In this document: positions 1-10,789 of the stretch, one piece after another
Layout: each line of letters starts with the position of its first letter
Numbering within the stretch: position 1 is the stretch's first letter
Source of the DNA: Elephas maximus indicus
Lineage: Eukaryota; Chordata; Mammalia; Proboscidea; Elephantidae
NCBI RefSeq assembly: GCF_024166365.1
Contig: NC_064827.1
Span: 54,774,635-54,838,634, forward strand
Reading direction: 5' to 3'
DNA length: 64,000 bases
Notes under the pieces: model-generated
The model's database searches: none
Told to the model about the DNA's origin: nothing
Seen by the model: the letters and a program-made list of their open reading frames with translations, nothing else
Made by a program: the position numbers and the translations under genes

Positions 1-94
1 AGACTAAATGTAATTTTAATATATTCTAATTATACCTAACATTTGAGAAGTGATCTAGAGTTTATAAAACGTTTCCATACAGATGATCTCATTC

Positions 95-215
95 TGTCTG
101 CATAGCAACCAGTATCATGGGTGAGGAAACTGAGGCTCAGTGAGGTGACACAACTTGCTCAAAGTCACAAAGCTAATAAGAAGCTTACTTGAGACTCAAT
201 CCAATTCTATCTCCA
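95..215 (-). repeat. MIR SINE fragment
   Basis: The stretch reads 'gaggaaactgaggctcag' and then 'cacaacttgctcaaagtcac', the reverse complement of the MIR core ('cctcagtttcctc' side). It is old and diverged. No coding potential is seen in the flanks (1-94, 216-640). Confidence 0.75.
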
Positions 216-639
216 CCATGCCATGGCTATTTCACTGTCGGTATTTATTTGTTAAGCATTTTGACCTCCTTAAAGAAGAAAAGGATGTTGCACATGAAGT
301 CTGAGGCAGCAGCTGTATCCCCAGCTGTCTGAAGTGCCTCCACCAGGTTTGGCAACAGCTGTCTCAGCTTGACATCTCACAGGGTTCCTGTCAGAGTCCT
401 ACCTTGGGGAATGACAAGTTTAATAAAGAAAAATCCAACCTTCTACCTGAACTCCTAGTTCTGCAAATACAACTGACATCTGACAGGCTTGGAGACCCTT
501 GCTGCAGAGAATGGCATGACCTCAGCTGCTCAGCTCATAGATTATATGTTTGGCAGTTTTCTCTGCAATTGGCTGGCAACATTTGTGCCCAGTTCAGATC
601 TTACTCCCTAGTCCCAGTGCTAATTTAAATGCAATTCAA

Positions 640-760
640 ATAAACACTTACTGGGTATTTCCCATGTGCCAGGCACGGGAGAGATATAAAAAGATGAGTA
701 ACACACCATTCCTGCTTGGGGGCACTCAAAGTCCTACAGTGGAGTTAGAAACTTTACACT
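640..760 (-). repeat. L2-type LINE 3' fragment
   Basis: The phrase 'catgtgccaggcacggg' followed by 'ggcactcaaagtcctac' is the usual L2 3' end motif. The surrounding 216-640 and 760-1435 look single copy apart from an A-run at about 1001-1015. The ORF that crosses this fragment is chance. Confidence 0.55.
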
Positions 761-1446
761 GTCAATATTTCTTTAGAGACAATACAATACCCATTGCTAC
801 AACAAATGGACCCCTTTTGAACAAAGAAACTCTAATGAGACTGCTCAAAAAATTAAATACCATTCTGACCATTTTCCTTTGGCAGGAAAACAAATTCAAA
901 GACCAACAAGAATCTCAGAAGGGCAACGGGGATTCAAGGGCTGTGGAAGGGGCACATTCAAAGTAGTATCCGAGAACCAAAATCTCATTTTTTAAATCTT
1001 AAAAAAAAAAAAAAAGCAGTGATCAGCATATGCAAAGACCACAAGAAACCATGTAGTATGTTAGTGGAACTATAAGCAGGTCCATGTCAGTAACAGGAGG
1101 TGAGATTACAAGGAAAGGTGGTTAAGAAGCTTAGTATCACACCAAAATGCTTGGTGTGTATTCTGAATGGAGCCACAGAAGATTTGTAAATTGGGTTTGG
1201 ATACATAACTAAATATGTCATTTAGAACAGTGATACTAGCTCTTAGAGATGATACTGGGATACTAGTCAAAGAAGCTACTAGAATGCCCCAAATGAGAGA
1301 TGACAGAGGCCTGAATCAAGGAGGTGGAAAAATGGAAACAGAGGAAGTATTGGAAAGACCACTCAGAGGCTGAATAGGCAGGTCTGGAACAAGGGGAGGT
1401 ATAAAATATCTAGTTATGTGCCTGGGCGCTAAGGTATGAACAAGAT

Positions 1447-1620
1447 TAAAAAAAAAAAAAAACCAAACTCACTGCCGTTGAGTCGATTCCGACTCATAGC
1501 GACCCTATAGGGCAGAGTAGAAATGCCCCATAGAGTTTCCAAGGAGCGCCTGGAGGATTCAAACTGCTGACTTTTTGGTTAGCAGCCTTAGCACTTAACC
1601 ACTATGCCACCAGGGTTTCC
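1447..1620 (-). mobile_element. AfroSINE with perfect 11-bp target-site duplication
   Basis: On the + strand it starts with an A-run and 'ccaaactcactgccgttgag' (tail of the element reversed) and ends 'gccaccagggtttcc' (reversed 5' head 'ggaaaccctggtggc'). The B-box region is seen reversed near 1560. The insertion duplicates 'atgaacaagat' (1436-1446 and 1621-1631), so the copy is full length and fairly young. Confidence 0.95.
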
Positions 1621-1631
1621 ATGAACAAGAT

Positions 1632-2084
1632 AGGGAACCCAAAAGACAACAAGCAGAGGAAAAGGTTCAAGAAGTCTCTGAGTTTGGTTTGGGCTGGACA
1701 GGCTCAAAGTGAAGAGCATACAGACAACCAAGTGAAAATATTTATTGGGCAGGCGGAAAAGACGGCCCAGGAAAGTGGAGCAGCGTCACAGAGTAAGCTG
1801 TGGGAGTGATGAAACTACCCAGGAAGAGAGAGACGGAAAAAGGTGAAGGACTAGGCCCTCAGAAACATCGACATTTAAGAGCCAGGTAAGGAATCAAAAA
1901 CAGGAAACAGAGAGCAATCACAAGAGAGAAAAGGAGAACCAAGAAATAGCAATGGCAGAAAAGGAACGGTAAGCAATAGTAGCAAATGTTGCAGACAGAC
2001 TGCAGTAGATTAGAGCTAAAATGGTACCGTTGGGTTCTGAAATTAAAAGATCATTAGATTTTAGGGGGAAACAAAAAAAAAAAA
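1632..2084. other. Unassigned purine-rich sequence
   Basis: Purine-rich, single-copy looking sequence with an A-run at about 2073-2090. No gene is recognised; the 62-residue ORF starting in the SINE duplication has no known motif. Confidence 0.4.
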
Positions 2085-2220
2085 AAAAAAGGGAGGGTAA
2101 TAGATGAAATAAGATTGACAAAATGTTGATCCTCACTGAAGCTGGGTCATGGGTGTTTATTATATTATCTCTACTAGTGTATATGTTTAAAAAATATCGC
2201 AAATAAAAACTTAAAAATTT
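2085..2220 (+). repeat. Old L1 (L1M-type) 3' end
   Basis: Phrases such as 'gaagctgggtcatgggtg' and a terminal 'aataaaaacttaaaaa' match the 3' UTR end of old mammalian L1 families; related ends occur near 14250, 21860, 29115 and 32525. The subfamily cannot be assigned by eye. 2221-2570 shows nothing recognisable. Confidence 0.45.
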
Positions 2221-2574
2221 TAAAACAAGTTAATACATAAAAAGAACAAAAGAAATGTCTTTATTAGGTTCTAAGACCAGAGTTTCAGTTGAATATTGAG
2301 GAGCAAATGGGAAATAAAGAGGGGGCAGCTGGTATAATGTCATATTTTGAACTTTGCTGGCAAAATGACACGGCAGTGGGGAGGAACTGGTTCCTGACAC
2401 TTATAGCATTCATTCTTCATCACTACAGGAAATAGATGACACACTCAAATTAGGATAATTCCCTGAGGGTTTAACAAAAGGAGTATTTACATGGTAGGAA
2501 CAGGGTATAGGGAAAACACAAAGAATACTGCAATAACCCTGGTGCTTTTTTTTTTTTTTTAGTAACAGTGAGGA

Positions 2575-3010
2575 TGTTACTGTCATTCATCACTCAGCTA
2601 CTGATGTACAACAAATAGCCACACAATCTCAGCGGAACTTGGCAAGAAGCATTTATTTCTCATAAGTCTGTGGGTTGACTGGAGGTCAGCTGGGCTCAGT
2701 TGGGGACTCTGCTTCAAGCTGGTGTCCAGCTGAGCTTGGCTCCTCACTGCAGATCAGGCTCTGACCTGTTCCACAGGTGTTCATTCTGGGGCCCAGACAG
2801 AATAGAGGGCAGTTGCATGGAGGAAACTCTTCTTATCAAGCTGTCAGAGGCATAAAAATGGCACACAGAAACACACGGTGGTGCTTCTTAAAGCCTGGAG
2901 TTGGAACTGGCACCAACTAATGGTTCTGCCCACATTCCATTGTCCAAAGCAAGTCATACGGCCAAGCCAATGGAAGGAGGGAGGCAACGCACCACTGCTT
3001 TTATGGGAGT
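2575..3010 (-). repeat. Ancient LTR-like interspersed repeat, left part
   Basis: It contains 'acaacaaatagccacac', 'gggttgactggaggtcagct' and 'ccattgtccaaagcaagtca', phrases that recur together in an old mammalian interspersed repeat (family name and strand uncertain). The RTE element at 3020-4567 appears to have inserted into it, because similar sequence resumes after 4570. Confidence 0.45.
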
Positions 3011-3019
3011 CGACGTTCA

Positions 3020-4567
3020 ACCATTTCAAGAGGTAGCATATGATCAGGAACCAATGATATTGAAGGAAGAAGTCCAAGCTGCACTGAAGGCACTGGCGAA
3101 AAACAAGGCTCCAGGGATTGAAGGAATATTAATTGAGATGTTTCAACAAACAGATGTAGCACTGAAAGTGCTCACTCATCTATGTCAAGAAATTTGGAAT
3201 ACAGCTACTTGGCCAACCAACTGGAAGAGATCGATATTTATGCCTATTCCCAGGAAAGGTGATCCAACTGAATGTGGAAATTATCGAACATCATTAATAT
3301 CACATGCAAGCAAGATTTTGCTGAAGATCATTCAAAAATGGCTGTAGCAGTATATAGACAGGGAACTGCCAGAAATCCAGGCCAGATTCAGAAGAGGACA
3401 TGGAACCAGGGATATCATTGCTAATGTCAGATGGATTCTGGCTGAAAGCAGAGAATACCAGAAGGATGTCTACCTGTGTTTTATTGACTATGCAAGGGCA
3501 TTCAACTGTGTGGATCATAACAAACTATGGATAACATTGCCAACAATGGGAATTCCAGAACACTTAATTATGCTCATAAAGAACCTTTACATAGATCAAG
3601 AGGCAGTTGTTCAGACAGAACAAGAGGATACTGAGTGGTTTAAAGTCAGGAAAGGTATGTGTCAAGGTTGCATCCTTTCACCATACCTATTGAATCTGTA
3701 TGCTGAGCAAATAATCTGAGAGGCTGGACTATATGAAAAAGTACATGACATCAGGATTGCAGAAAGACTCATTAACAACCTGCATTATGCAAATGACACA
3801 ATCTTGCTTGCTGAAACTGAAGAGGACTTGAAGCACTTACTACTGAAAATCAAAGACCGCAGCCTTCAGTATAGATTACACCTCAACATAAAACAAAAAT
3901 CCTCACAACTGGACCAATAAGCCACATCATGATAAATGGAGAAAAGATTGAAGTTGTCAAGGATTTCATTTTACTTGGATCCACAATCAACAGCCATGGA
4001 AGCAGCAGTCAAGAAACCAAAAGACACAGTGCATTGGGAAAATCTGTTGCAAAGGACCTCTTTAGAGTGCTGAAAAGCAAAGATGTCACCCTGAAGACTA
4101 AGGTGCGCGTGACCCAATCCATGGTATTTTCAATCAAATCGTATGCATGTGAAAGCTGGACAACGAATAAGGGAGACAGAAGAAGAATTGATGCCTTCGA
4201 ACTGTGGTGTTGGCGAAGAATATTTAATATACCTTGGACTGCCAAAAGAAAAAACAAATCTGTCCTTAAAGAAGTACAACCAGAATGCTCCTTAGAAGCA
4301 AGGATGGTGAGACTGCATCTTACATATTTTAGACATGTTGTCAGGTGGGATCAGCCCCTGGAGAAGGACATCATGGTTGGTAATATAGAGGGTCAGCGAA
4401 AAAGAGGAAGACCCTCAACAAGATGGATTGACACAGTGACTGCAACAATGGGCTCAAGCCTAACAAGGATTGTAAGGATGATGCAGGACTGGGCAGTGTT
4501 TCGTTCTGTGGTACAGAGCGTTGCTATGAGTTGGAACCAACTCACCAGCACCTAATAACAACAACAA
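3020..4567 (+). mobile_element. RTE-type (BovB-like) LINE, decayed reverse transcriptase
   Basis: This is the 3' portion of an RTE-clade non-LTR retrotransposon. Three ORF pieces together cover the reverse transcriptase and the C-terminal domain. Early RT motifs include KNKAPGIEG (about 3100) and the fingers segment FMPIPRKGDPTECGNYRTS. CFIDYARAFNCVDH and MCQGCILSPYLLNLYAE follow. The catalytic YADD box has become YAND at about 3786, so the enzyme would be dead even without the stops near 3346 and 3717 and the frameshift near 3895. The C-terminal piece (3929-4555) ends about 12 bp before the 3' terminus. That terminus has 'gttggaaccaactc', 'cacctaataacaacaacaa', the same tail design as AfroSINE. 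The ORF Met at 2901 lies in the older host repeat and is not the RTE start. The element is 5' truncated and has no endonuclease domain. Confidence 0.93.
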
Positions 4568-4569
4568 AG

Positions 4570-4665
4570 TTACATCCAGGCAAAGGGCATGTACCATGAC
4601 TGGCAGAAAACTGGGGCTGATAATTTACTCTACCACACACCATAGGGCCAAGGAGAAAGGGTGGT
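4570..4665 (-). repeat. Ancient LTR-like repeat, right part after RTE insertion
   Basis: 'aactggggctgataatt' and 'ctaccacacaccat' resemble the far end of the repeat seen at 2575-3010. This supports insertion of the RTE into it. Confidence 0.35.
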
Positions 4666-4689
4666 TACCAGAATCTAGAAGAAGTCATG

Positions 4690-5000
4690 AGGAGAGCCTC
4701 TCTGATCTTTCATCCAGAGATCCTGAGGAGATCCCACAGCCAGGGCTTTGAACTGGTTCACTTAGGTTTGATCTCTGCTGAGAATTTGCGTTTCTACCCC
4801 AGATATACTGAATCAAAGTCTACATTTTAACAAGATTCCCCAGGTGATTTTTATGTATACATGGGGATCCATAAGACTCATGTGGGGATCTTATTAAAAT
4901 GTAGATTCTGATTCAGTATATCTGGGGTGGAAATGCAAATTCTCATCAGGGGGTTGAACTGAAAGGAACCCGTACAAAGCCCTGCCCACAGGCAGGGCTC
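4690..5000. repeat. MER5-like hAT fragment with a 64-bp imperfect inverted repeat
   Basis: Arms 4779-4842 and 4883-4945 are reverse complements at roughly 89% identity by eye, separated by about 40 bp. Motifs 'ttttaacaagattcccc' and 'ggtgatttttatg' resemble the MER5 group of non-autonomous hAT elements. 5001-5179 shows nothing recognisable. Confidence 0.6.
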
Positions 5001-5179
5001 CAGAGGATAAATCTGACCTCCTTCTCAGGCTTCTCACTCACTGAACCCAGCAGGAAGCTAGGAAGCAAAGGAGCCCTTTGATGTAGTCCATACAGGTCAG
5101 CCTCTCAGGGCAGGCTTCAGTGTGTAGAACAGTAAGCATGATTCTGAGGGACAAACAGCAACATGGGCAAAGCAAAGCC

Positions 5180-5315
5180 TACCAGGTGCCACTAAGTTGA
5201 TTCCAATACACAGCGACCTTACATGTGCAGAGTAGAATTGTTCCATAGGGTTTTCATGGCTGTGACCTTTCAGAAGTAGATCATCAGGCCTTTGTTTTGA
5301 GGCATGTCTGGGCTG
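5180..5315 (-). mobile_element. AfroSINE, variant with 'aagtagatca' body, partial
   Basis: It reads 'gtgccactaagttgattcc', 'gtgcagagtagaattg', 'cagaagtagatcatcaggc', 'gaggcatgtctggg', the reverse of the longer AfroSINE subfamily also present at 17226, 19738, 36721 and 57650. The tRNA-related head has been lost. The variant name cannot be checked here. Confidence 0.8.
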
Positions 5316-6039
5316 GTGGGGAGGCAGGGGATTGCAGCAGAGGTTCAGCCGTGTGAACAAAATCTTCATCTTTCTTCAGGCACAGCCCAGGAAAATGAGA
5401 GACATGAAGGCTAAGAAGTTGCAGGGGATCCTGTAAGAGGCTCTCTCTCATTGCAACCCGGACATCTGATCCAGGGGGATGTGCAGGCACCAAGCCCTCA
5501 GAGAGACGTTTTTCCCTTCAAAATGGAGAGACACAGCTGGAGGTGGAAACGGACAATTAAGGCTGATTGTCTGGGTCAGCAGTAAAATTAGGCTGTGACA
5601 GCTGATGATGGTCAAGATGGGGCAAGCTGCTGCCCGGAGCAGACAATCAGTGCAGAGCTTGGCACTTGAGAGGACCAGAGAGTATGTTCTGTGGCAAGGG
5701 CTCTACAGAACCCCCTCCCAAAAGGGAACCTTTTATTAAGAACTACCCACGCTCCCCTGATAGGCTATGAGGAAGCTCTTAACATTTGTGCTGGTTAAGT
5801 TTCTGGAGATAAATTAACATAGAATGAAGCCATTGTAATAAAAATCAACAGCAATTTTTTTTTTTTAAAGTACTATTTTGTAAGCAAAGAGTCCTTCCTA
5901 TCTTGGAGGGGGAAATGAGCTCCTCAAACTAAGTTCTAGGTTTTATACACCCAGAGTCAAAAATTAAGGCTCATTTTTTACTCTGGCCTGCCTTACTGTA
6001 ACCAAATGAGGGTTCTTGTCCTGTCCTGTTAGCTGATTG
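5316..6039. other. Unassigned sequence
   Basis: No gene or repeat recognised. The short ORFs on both strands near 5100-5490 are chance readings over the SINE and its flank. Confidence 0.4.
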
Positions 6040-6440
6040 AAATAAGACGGATGCCATACCACCAATTGCAACGGAAACAGAAAGTGGAAATTTATTGTCT
6101 GCACAGACAAGGAGCAACACAGGGTCTTGCGACCATAGGGCCACGTGCTCGCTGTCTGAGGGGGTTGGGGAGGTTTTTATTTCCAGTGGCGTCTGGGGGT
6201 TGGGTTTGGTGCCCGGAACTCTCTGCCCTTAGCCCTGCCACGTCCACATTTGGAAGTCTGGATGTTGAATCATGTCCATGATGTTTAGGTCCAAGGACAG
6301 ATTGAGTATACAGCTCTTCAGGTCCTGCGCTGGTGCCAAAATCTTGGTTCAAGCACGTGCAGGATTCTGGCACCAAATTCAAACTGGTTAGGGCCGCAGC
6401 ATGGTCGGGCCAAAGCACAGTTAGAAGCTATGGCTTGGTG
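6040..6440 (-). repeat. Possible solo retroviral LTR
   Basis: On the minus strand 'cagacaataaatttccac' gives a polyadenylation signal followed by a short GT/C-rich tract, with GC-richer sequence upstream, as in an LTR. There is no internal region, and the family is not recognised. This is only a suggestion. Confidence 0.3.
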
Positions 6441-6524
6441 GGCTGCGAGGGGCTGAGGGAGGTTTGAGCGGAGGCTTCATTACTAGGCCACACAAAATTG
6501 AAGTAGTAAAGAAAGACAAATGTA

Positions 6525-6750
6525 GTCTTCAGAGGCATGGACTCTGGGGCTAACTGCCTGGGTTCAAATCCCCGCTCTGCTGCTTACTTTTAACAGTGTG
6601 AGCTCTAGCTAGCTGCTTTGTATCTTGGTTTCCTCTTCTGTAAAATGGAGGTGATAATAATACAGCTACAGTCTAGGATTGTTGTGACTGTAATGAGTTA
6701 ACAGACGTAAGTTCTTAGTAGTGTGAGGCACATGGTTAATGCTCTTTGGA
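6525..6750 (+). repeat. MIR SINE
   Basis: Nearly complete and in clear order: 'actctggggctaactgcc' head, 'gggttcaaatccccgctctg' (B-box-like), 'cctcttctgtaaaatggagg' core and 'ggattgttgtgactgtaatg' 3' part. Confidence 0.9.
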
Positions 6751-7180
6751 GGTTAGCTCTTAGCATTATTATTATTGACCCTACTCAACAGTGTCAGTCC
6801 CTTGACCCCTTGACCCACACACCTAGACAGCATCCCTACCTTCTGCCACTGTACCCATCTGCTTGGGGTTGGCGCATTCCAGCCCTCTCTCTACCTGAGC
6901 CTTGCTTTCACCTTGATTTCAGCCCGGCAGTACATATCTCTGAGACTAGACTGTTTTGATCACCTGCAGCTGGGACCCTGGGGAAATGTCCTTCCTCAGT
7001 GAGTGCTCTGACCATCTCATCCAGCACTGACGCAAGGTTGATGAGAACAATTAAAGGACTGTGAAGGGGCTCTAGCAGAAAGTAATCAGCATTTTAATGA
7101 TAGAGATAACAAACCCACTAGAATGACTTCAATCCCAGGAAGAGGAGGGGTTTGACTAAGGCAGTTTTGCTCCATCTAGC
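6751..7180. other. Unassigned sequence
   Basis: No repeat or coding signal recognised. The 78-residue ORF at 6723-6959 begins in the MIR and has no recognisable domain. Confidence 0.4.
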
Positions 7181-7234
7181 ACAGTGTTTCAGGTGTTGCT
7201 GAATTTCCCTGAAGTTTTTTGTCCCTGTGTTTTC

Positions 7235-7374
7235 ACAGTTCACATCTCTCCTCTCCTTTTCCTCTCCTCCCTGTCTCTCCCTCTTCCTCTCACCCATTTC
7301 CTTGTCCTTCATCTTTCCTTCTGTCTCTTCTCCTCAGTTCCTTCTTTCTTTCTGTCTCTCTTTTTTTTTTTTAC
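7235..7374. repeat. Polypyrimidine (CT-rich) low-complexity tract
   Basis: Almost pure C/T ending in a T-run. It creates long serine/leucine/phenylalanine ORFs on the + strand and an Arg/Glu-rich one on the minus strand, none of them genes. Confidence 0.85.
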
Positions 7375-7399
7375 TGGTAGTTTTATTTCTTTCCAATCT

Positions 7400-7960
7400 T
7401 TGTACTATGTATTTCTTTTTCATTCCTTTTTTATTTATTTTGTCGTTATTTTTCAGAATATACACAGTAAAACATATACCAATTCAATAGTTTCTAAGCA
7501 TACAATTCAGTGGCATTGATTGTGTTCTTTGAGTTGTGCGACCATTCTCATCCTCCTTTTCTGAGGTGTTCTTCCTCATTATCATAAACTCACTGGTCCC
7601 TAAGGTTCCTATCCAATCTTTAAGTTGCTGTTATCAATTTGATCCAATATAGATAGTTCTTAAAAGAGCATAATGCTCAAGGCAGACATTTTTTTTTACT
7701 AGTTAAGCTAAACTGCTGTTTAGTTTTAAGAAGACTTCAAGGAATATTTTTGGTTTAGGGTTTAAAGATTATCTCAGGGCAACAGTTTTTGGAGTTCAAT
7801 CAGCCTCCATGGCTCCAGAAATATTCTCTCTTTTTAAAACCTGCTGTTAGGTTGGTTTTTTCACGTGTTTGGCTCTTGATTGAGGTCATCTGTGGGTCCA
7901 TAATTCTCAGTACACAGAATTTTTTTCCTTTCAATTAGGAGACTTGGTATCTAGCTCATC
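7400..7960 (-). mobile_element. L1-type LINE UTR fragment (lineage-specific)
   Basis: Phrases such as 'aattcaatagtttctaagc', 'gttgtgcgaccattctc', 'gatagttcttaaaagagc' recur as a common afrotherian L1-associated repeat; this is from memory. The T-rich left end fits a reversed poly(A) tail. Class and orientation are inferred. Confidence 0.55.
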
Positions 7961-7984
7961 TCTGTCACTAATGCACTGTGTGAT

Positions 7985-8095
7985 GTTCAACAATATAACA
8001 AACATTATGTTTAATGTGTGTCACTCACTGTTCTAAGTGCTGTATGTATAAAATTAACTCATGAGGTATCATACCTGTGGTAAACTTTATTTAAA
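7985..8095 (-). repeat. MIR SINE, part 1
   Basis: 'gttctaagtgctgtatg' and 'aattaactcatgaggtatc' are the reversed MIR 3' end. The matching core is found at 8940-9050, so the sequence between is a later insertion. Confidence 0.6.
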
Positions 8096-8099
8096 AAAA

Positions 8100-8938
8100 A
8101 AAAAGTATTACCAGTTGCCAAATATTTTGGTTTCCCTCCCTGCAGTATTCCGGCCTGCTTAAACACCCCACTCTGTTGAACTAAGGAGTGACCATATGAC
8201 TGGCCAATGAAATGAGGTCATAAGTATCACGTGCTACTTCTAGACAGAAGCTTTAAAAGCCAGTGTACGCTTTGCCATGTTCCCTTTTCACTCTGCCATG
8301 ATGACTGGTGTAGGGTAATGCCATTCAGCTATATGCATCCCCTCCCTAATGGAATCAGCTTTGCTCTTCCCCAAAGCACGCTGGGAATGAATTCAGGATG
8401 GACTCGGTCTAAGGTACAAGGCTGGGAGTGACATGACTGGGCCAGCGGCCAAGACCGAGGAATGCCTTAGCAACAAGAAGGAAAACATCTGGGCCTGGAT
8501 GTGAAATGCCTGGGAACACTCACTGCCCAAGGACGTGGGAGAAAAACAGTGAGCCTTGGTTCCGGCTGGAATGGTATATAGGCTTGGGTCCCTTGCTACA
8601 TGGTTGCAGAAAATACTCCAGCTGGCTACCACTGGAGAGCAGCTGCTTGCCCGTGTCAGTAAGTTTCCCTAAACGTACGAATCTGGAAGGGTCTAGGTGT
8701 CAGTTCTTCGGATTATCTGCCAGGATGCACAGTGAGGGTCTTTCCTGGCTGGGGCTGTCCCCCGACAACTGGCAATATCCCAGATAGTGGCTGCTCTGTC
8801 AGCCCGGGTCTGAGGATGAAGATGACATGGAGCAGAGCCATAGTCAACTCATGATAGGCATGTAATATGAACAAGAAATCAGTATCTGTTATCTGTCACT
8901 GAAATTTTTAGACTCATTTGAAGCATTACTTGCTCTAT
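8100..8938 (+). repeat. Ancient LTR-like element inserted in MIR
   Basis: It contains 'gtgaccatatgactggccaa', 'gccatgatgactggtgt', 'gatagtggctgctctgtcag' and 'gacatggagcagagcca' in an order I recognise from an old mammalian repeat of uncertain family. ORFs here are incidental. Confidence 0.45.
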
Positions 8939-8939
8939 C

Positions 8940-9050
8940 CTGACTCATACACCCCATTTTCAGAGAAGGAAACTGAAGTACATTTAGAGTTTATCTGGCA
9001 GTCTGGTTCCAGAAACTGTGCTTCTAACCACTCCACATATTACCTTGATG
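8940..9050 (-). repeat. MIR SINE, part 2
   Basis: 'cattttcagagaaggaaact' is the reversed MIR core, followed by 'cttctaaccactccac'. It completes the piece at 7985-8095. 9051-9380 shows nothing recognisable. Confidence 0.65.
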
Positions 9051-9381
9051 ATCCTCAATTCCTGGCTTATGAGATTGGGTTATCTGCACCCTAGGTGAAT
9101 GCAATAAATGTTATGTTTCTTTCAGCCCCATCCATCTGACTCTCAGTCCATTGCCTACTTTCTTTTCAGTTCTAACATGTTAAGCATGTTTATCTTATAG
9201 CTGATGATTGTGGGCCTCAAGGGAGCTAGGGGGTTCATAGTTGCCAAGGGATATTCCCATCATGTTTATGGCCAGAGACCTCTACTGTCCATGTTCCTAG
9301 CTCAGGATGCTCTCAAGGAAAAAATTCCCAAACCTCTATTTCTCCCCACCAGTCATCCACACTTTGGTATTTTTGGAAAGA

Positions 9382-9460
9382 TGATAATAATTGCTGTCAT
9401 TTATTGTCTACTGTGCTCCAATGACCATACAAATATTATTTCTAATTCTCATAGCCACAC
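9382..9460 (-). repeat. MIR SINE, part 1 (split by RTE)
   Basis: 'gtcatttattgtctactgtg' and 'attctcatagccacac' match the reversed MIR 3' half. The rest is at 9775-9928. Confidence 0.75.
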
Positions 9461-9768
9461 TGTTGTTGTTGTTAGGTGCTGTTGAGTTGGCTTTGGCTCC
9501 TAGCAACCTCATGTACATCAGAACAAAACACTGCCCCGTCCTGTGTTTTTCTCACAATCGTTGCTACGCTTAAGCCCATTGTTGCAGCAATTGTTTCAAC
9601 CCACTGACCCTCTCCTTTACAAAGCATGATGTTCTTCTCCACGGGCTAGTCCCTCCTCATAATATGTCCAAAGTATGTGAGATGAAGTCTCACCATCCTC
9701 GCTTCTTCTGGCTGTACCTCTTCCAAGAATGACTTATTTGTTCTTTCGGCAGTCTACAGCAGCAACAC
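9461..9768 (-). mobile_element. RTE-type LINE 3' end
   Basis: It starts with reversed tail 'gttgttgttgttaggtgctg' and runs through 'gcccattgttgcagcaattg' and 'ctggctgtacctcttccaag', the reverse complement of the 3' end of the element at 3020-4567. It is heavily 5' truncated and splits a MIR. Confidence 0.9.
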
Positions 9769-9774
9769 TACCAA

Positions 9775-9928
9775 GCAGCTATTATTCCCATTCTCCCTGA
9801 TAAGGAAACTGAGGCCTAATAATACTAAATAACATGTCTAAGGTCACACACCTAGTTAGCTTGGAGCTCCTGATTCTATTTCAGAGCCATCTGACCCTAA
9901 AACCTGTGTGCTTTCCACTAGGCTACTT
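9775..9928 (-). repeat. MIR SINE, part 2
   Basis: 'gataaggaaactgaggccta', 'ctaaggtcacacacctag' and 'gtgtgctttccactaggc' are the reversed MIR core and head; this continues 9382-9460. Confidence 0.85.
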
Positions 9929-9930
9929 GT

Positions 9931-10275
9931 AGGAAAGAGTCCTGTTGATGCAGTGGTTAAAGTACTCAGCTGCTAACCGAAAGGCTGGTGCTTTGAACCC
10001 ACCAGCCGCTCTGTGGAAGAAAGATGTGGCAGTTTGCTTTCATAAAGATTTACAGCCTTGGAAACCCTATGTGGCAGTTGCAGGTCTACTCTGTCCTATA
10101 GGGTTGCTAACCCGTTGCCGACGAGTCAATTCTTACTCATAGGGTTTCCAAGGAGCAGCTCGTGGATTCGAACTGCCGATCTTTTGGTTAGCAGCAAAAT
10201 ACTTAACCACTGCGCTGCTAGGGTTATATAGGGTCACTATTAGTGGGAATTGACTTGATAGCAACTGGTTTTTAA
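9931..10275 (+). mobile_element. AfroSINE (long form) carrying a nested AfroSINE
   Basis: The host is forward: 'gatgcagtggttaaagtac' (A box), 'gaacccaccag' (B-box region), 'gaagaaagatgtggcagttt' insert typical of the longer form, 'tctgtcctatagggttgct'. It is interrupted at 10109-10226 and resumes with 'cactattagtgggaattgac'. Confidence 0.9.
10109..10226 (-). mobile_element. AfroSINE nested in AfroSINE
   Basis: A reversed copy from 'aacccgttgccgacgagtc' to 'cactgcgctgctagggtt'. The target duplication comes from the host SINE itself: 'tatagggttgct' (10097-10108) and 'tatagggtcact' (10227-10238), two mismatches. The copy lacks part of the middle. Confidence 0.9.
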
Positions 10276-10789
10276 TGAGATTTGTAGGATCCATTATTCC
10301 AGCTGGGCTTCTGGTGCATTCTCTTTTCTCATTTGTGAACTTGGAGGTATCTGAGTCTTTCTGTATATTCTATGCTACGTAATATTTAAAACACTACAAG
10401 AAACACACACAAAAAGGGGAGGCTTCTGAAGAAGGAAGCAGGGGGGTGGTGAGCTAACCTAGGTAAATTCCTCAGAAAGCCTTCTTGTAACAGAAAAACA
10501 GGATTGAAAAACAAATGAGACAACCCAAGCAGCTTGCCATTTTGTATTGAAATAATGAGGCTGAGCACAGTGGTGAGGAGTCTTTGATTTAAAGTTTTCT
10601 GAGCTCTCAACCAAACATTAATGAAGCAAACCTCCGAGGCAGGCATCTCAATTAGCCTTCTCTTCTAGACTATCAGACCAGGACCCTGAAGTCCGATTTC
10701 CTGTCCCTGGTCCTCATCTTGGAACAAAATCACTCCTGCTGAGAAGCTTACGCACCAAATACCACACATACAAATAACTGCCTGATTTT
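10276..10789. other. Unassigned sequence
   Basis: No repeat or gene recognised. The minus-strand 86-residue ORF (10386-10646) lacks any recognisable motif. Confidence 0.4.

Noticed and set aside
550..966. 138-residue ORF
   Set aside because: It crosses an L2 fragment and unassigned DNA, with no domain or splice signal pattern.
2901..3347. 148-residue ORF as a complete gene
   Set aside because: Its first ~40 residues come from the older host repeat and the rest from the RTE reverse transcriptase; the Met start is accidental.
7184..7519. Serine/leucine/phenylalanine-rich ORFs that look like membrane proteins
   Set aside because: They are translations of a polypyrimidine tract and a reversed L1-like UTR.
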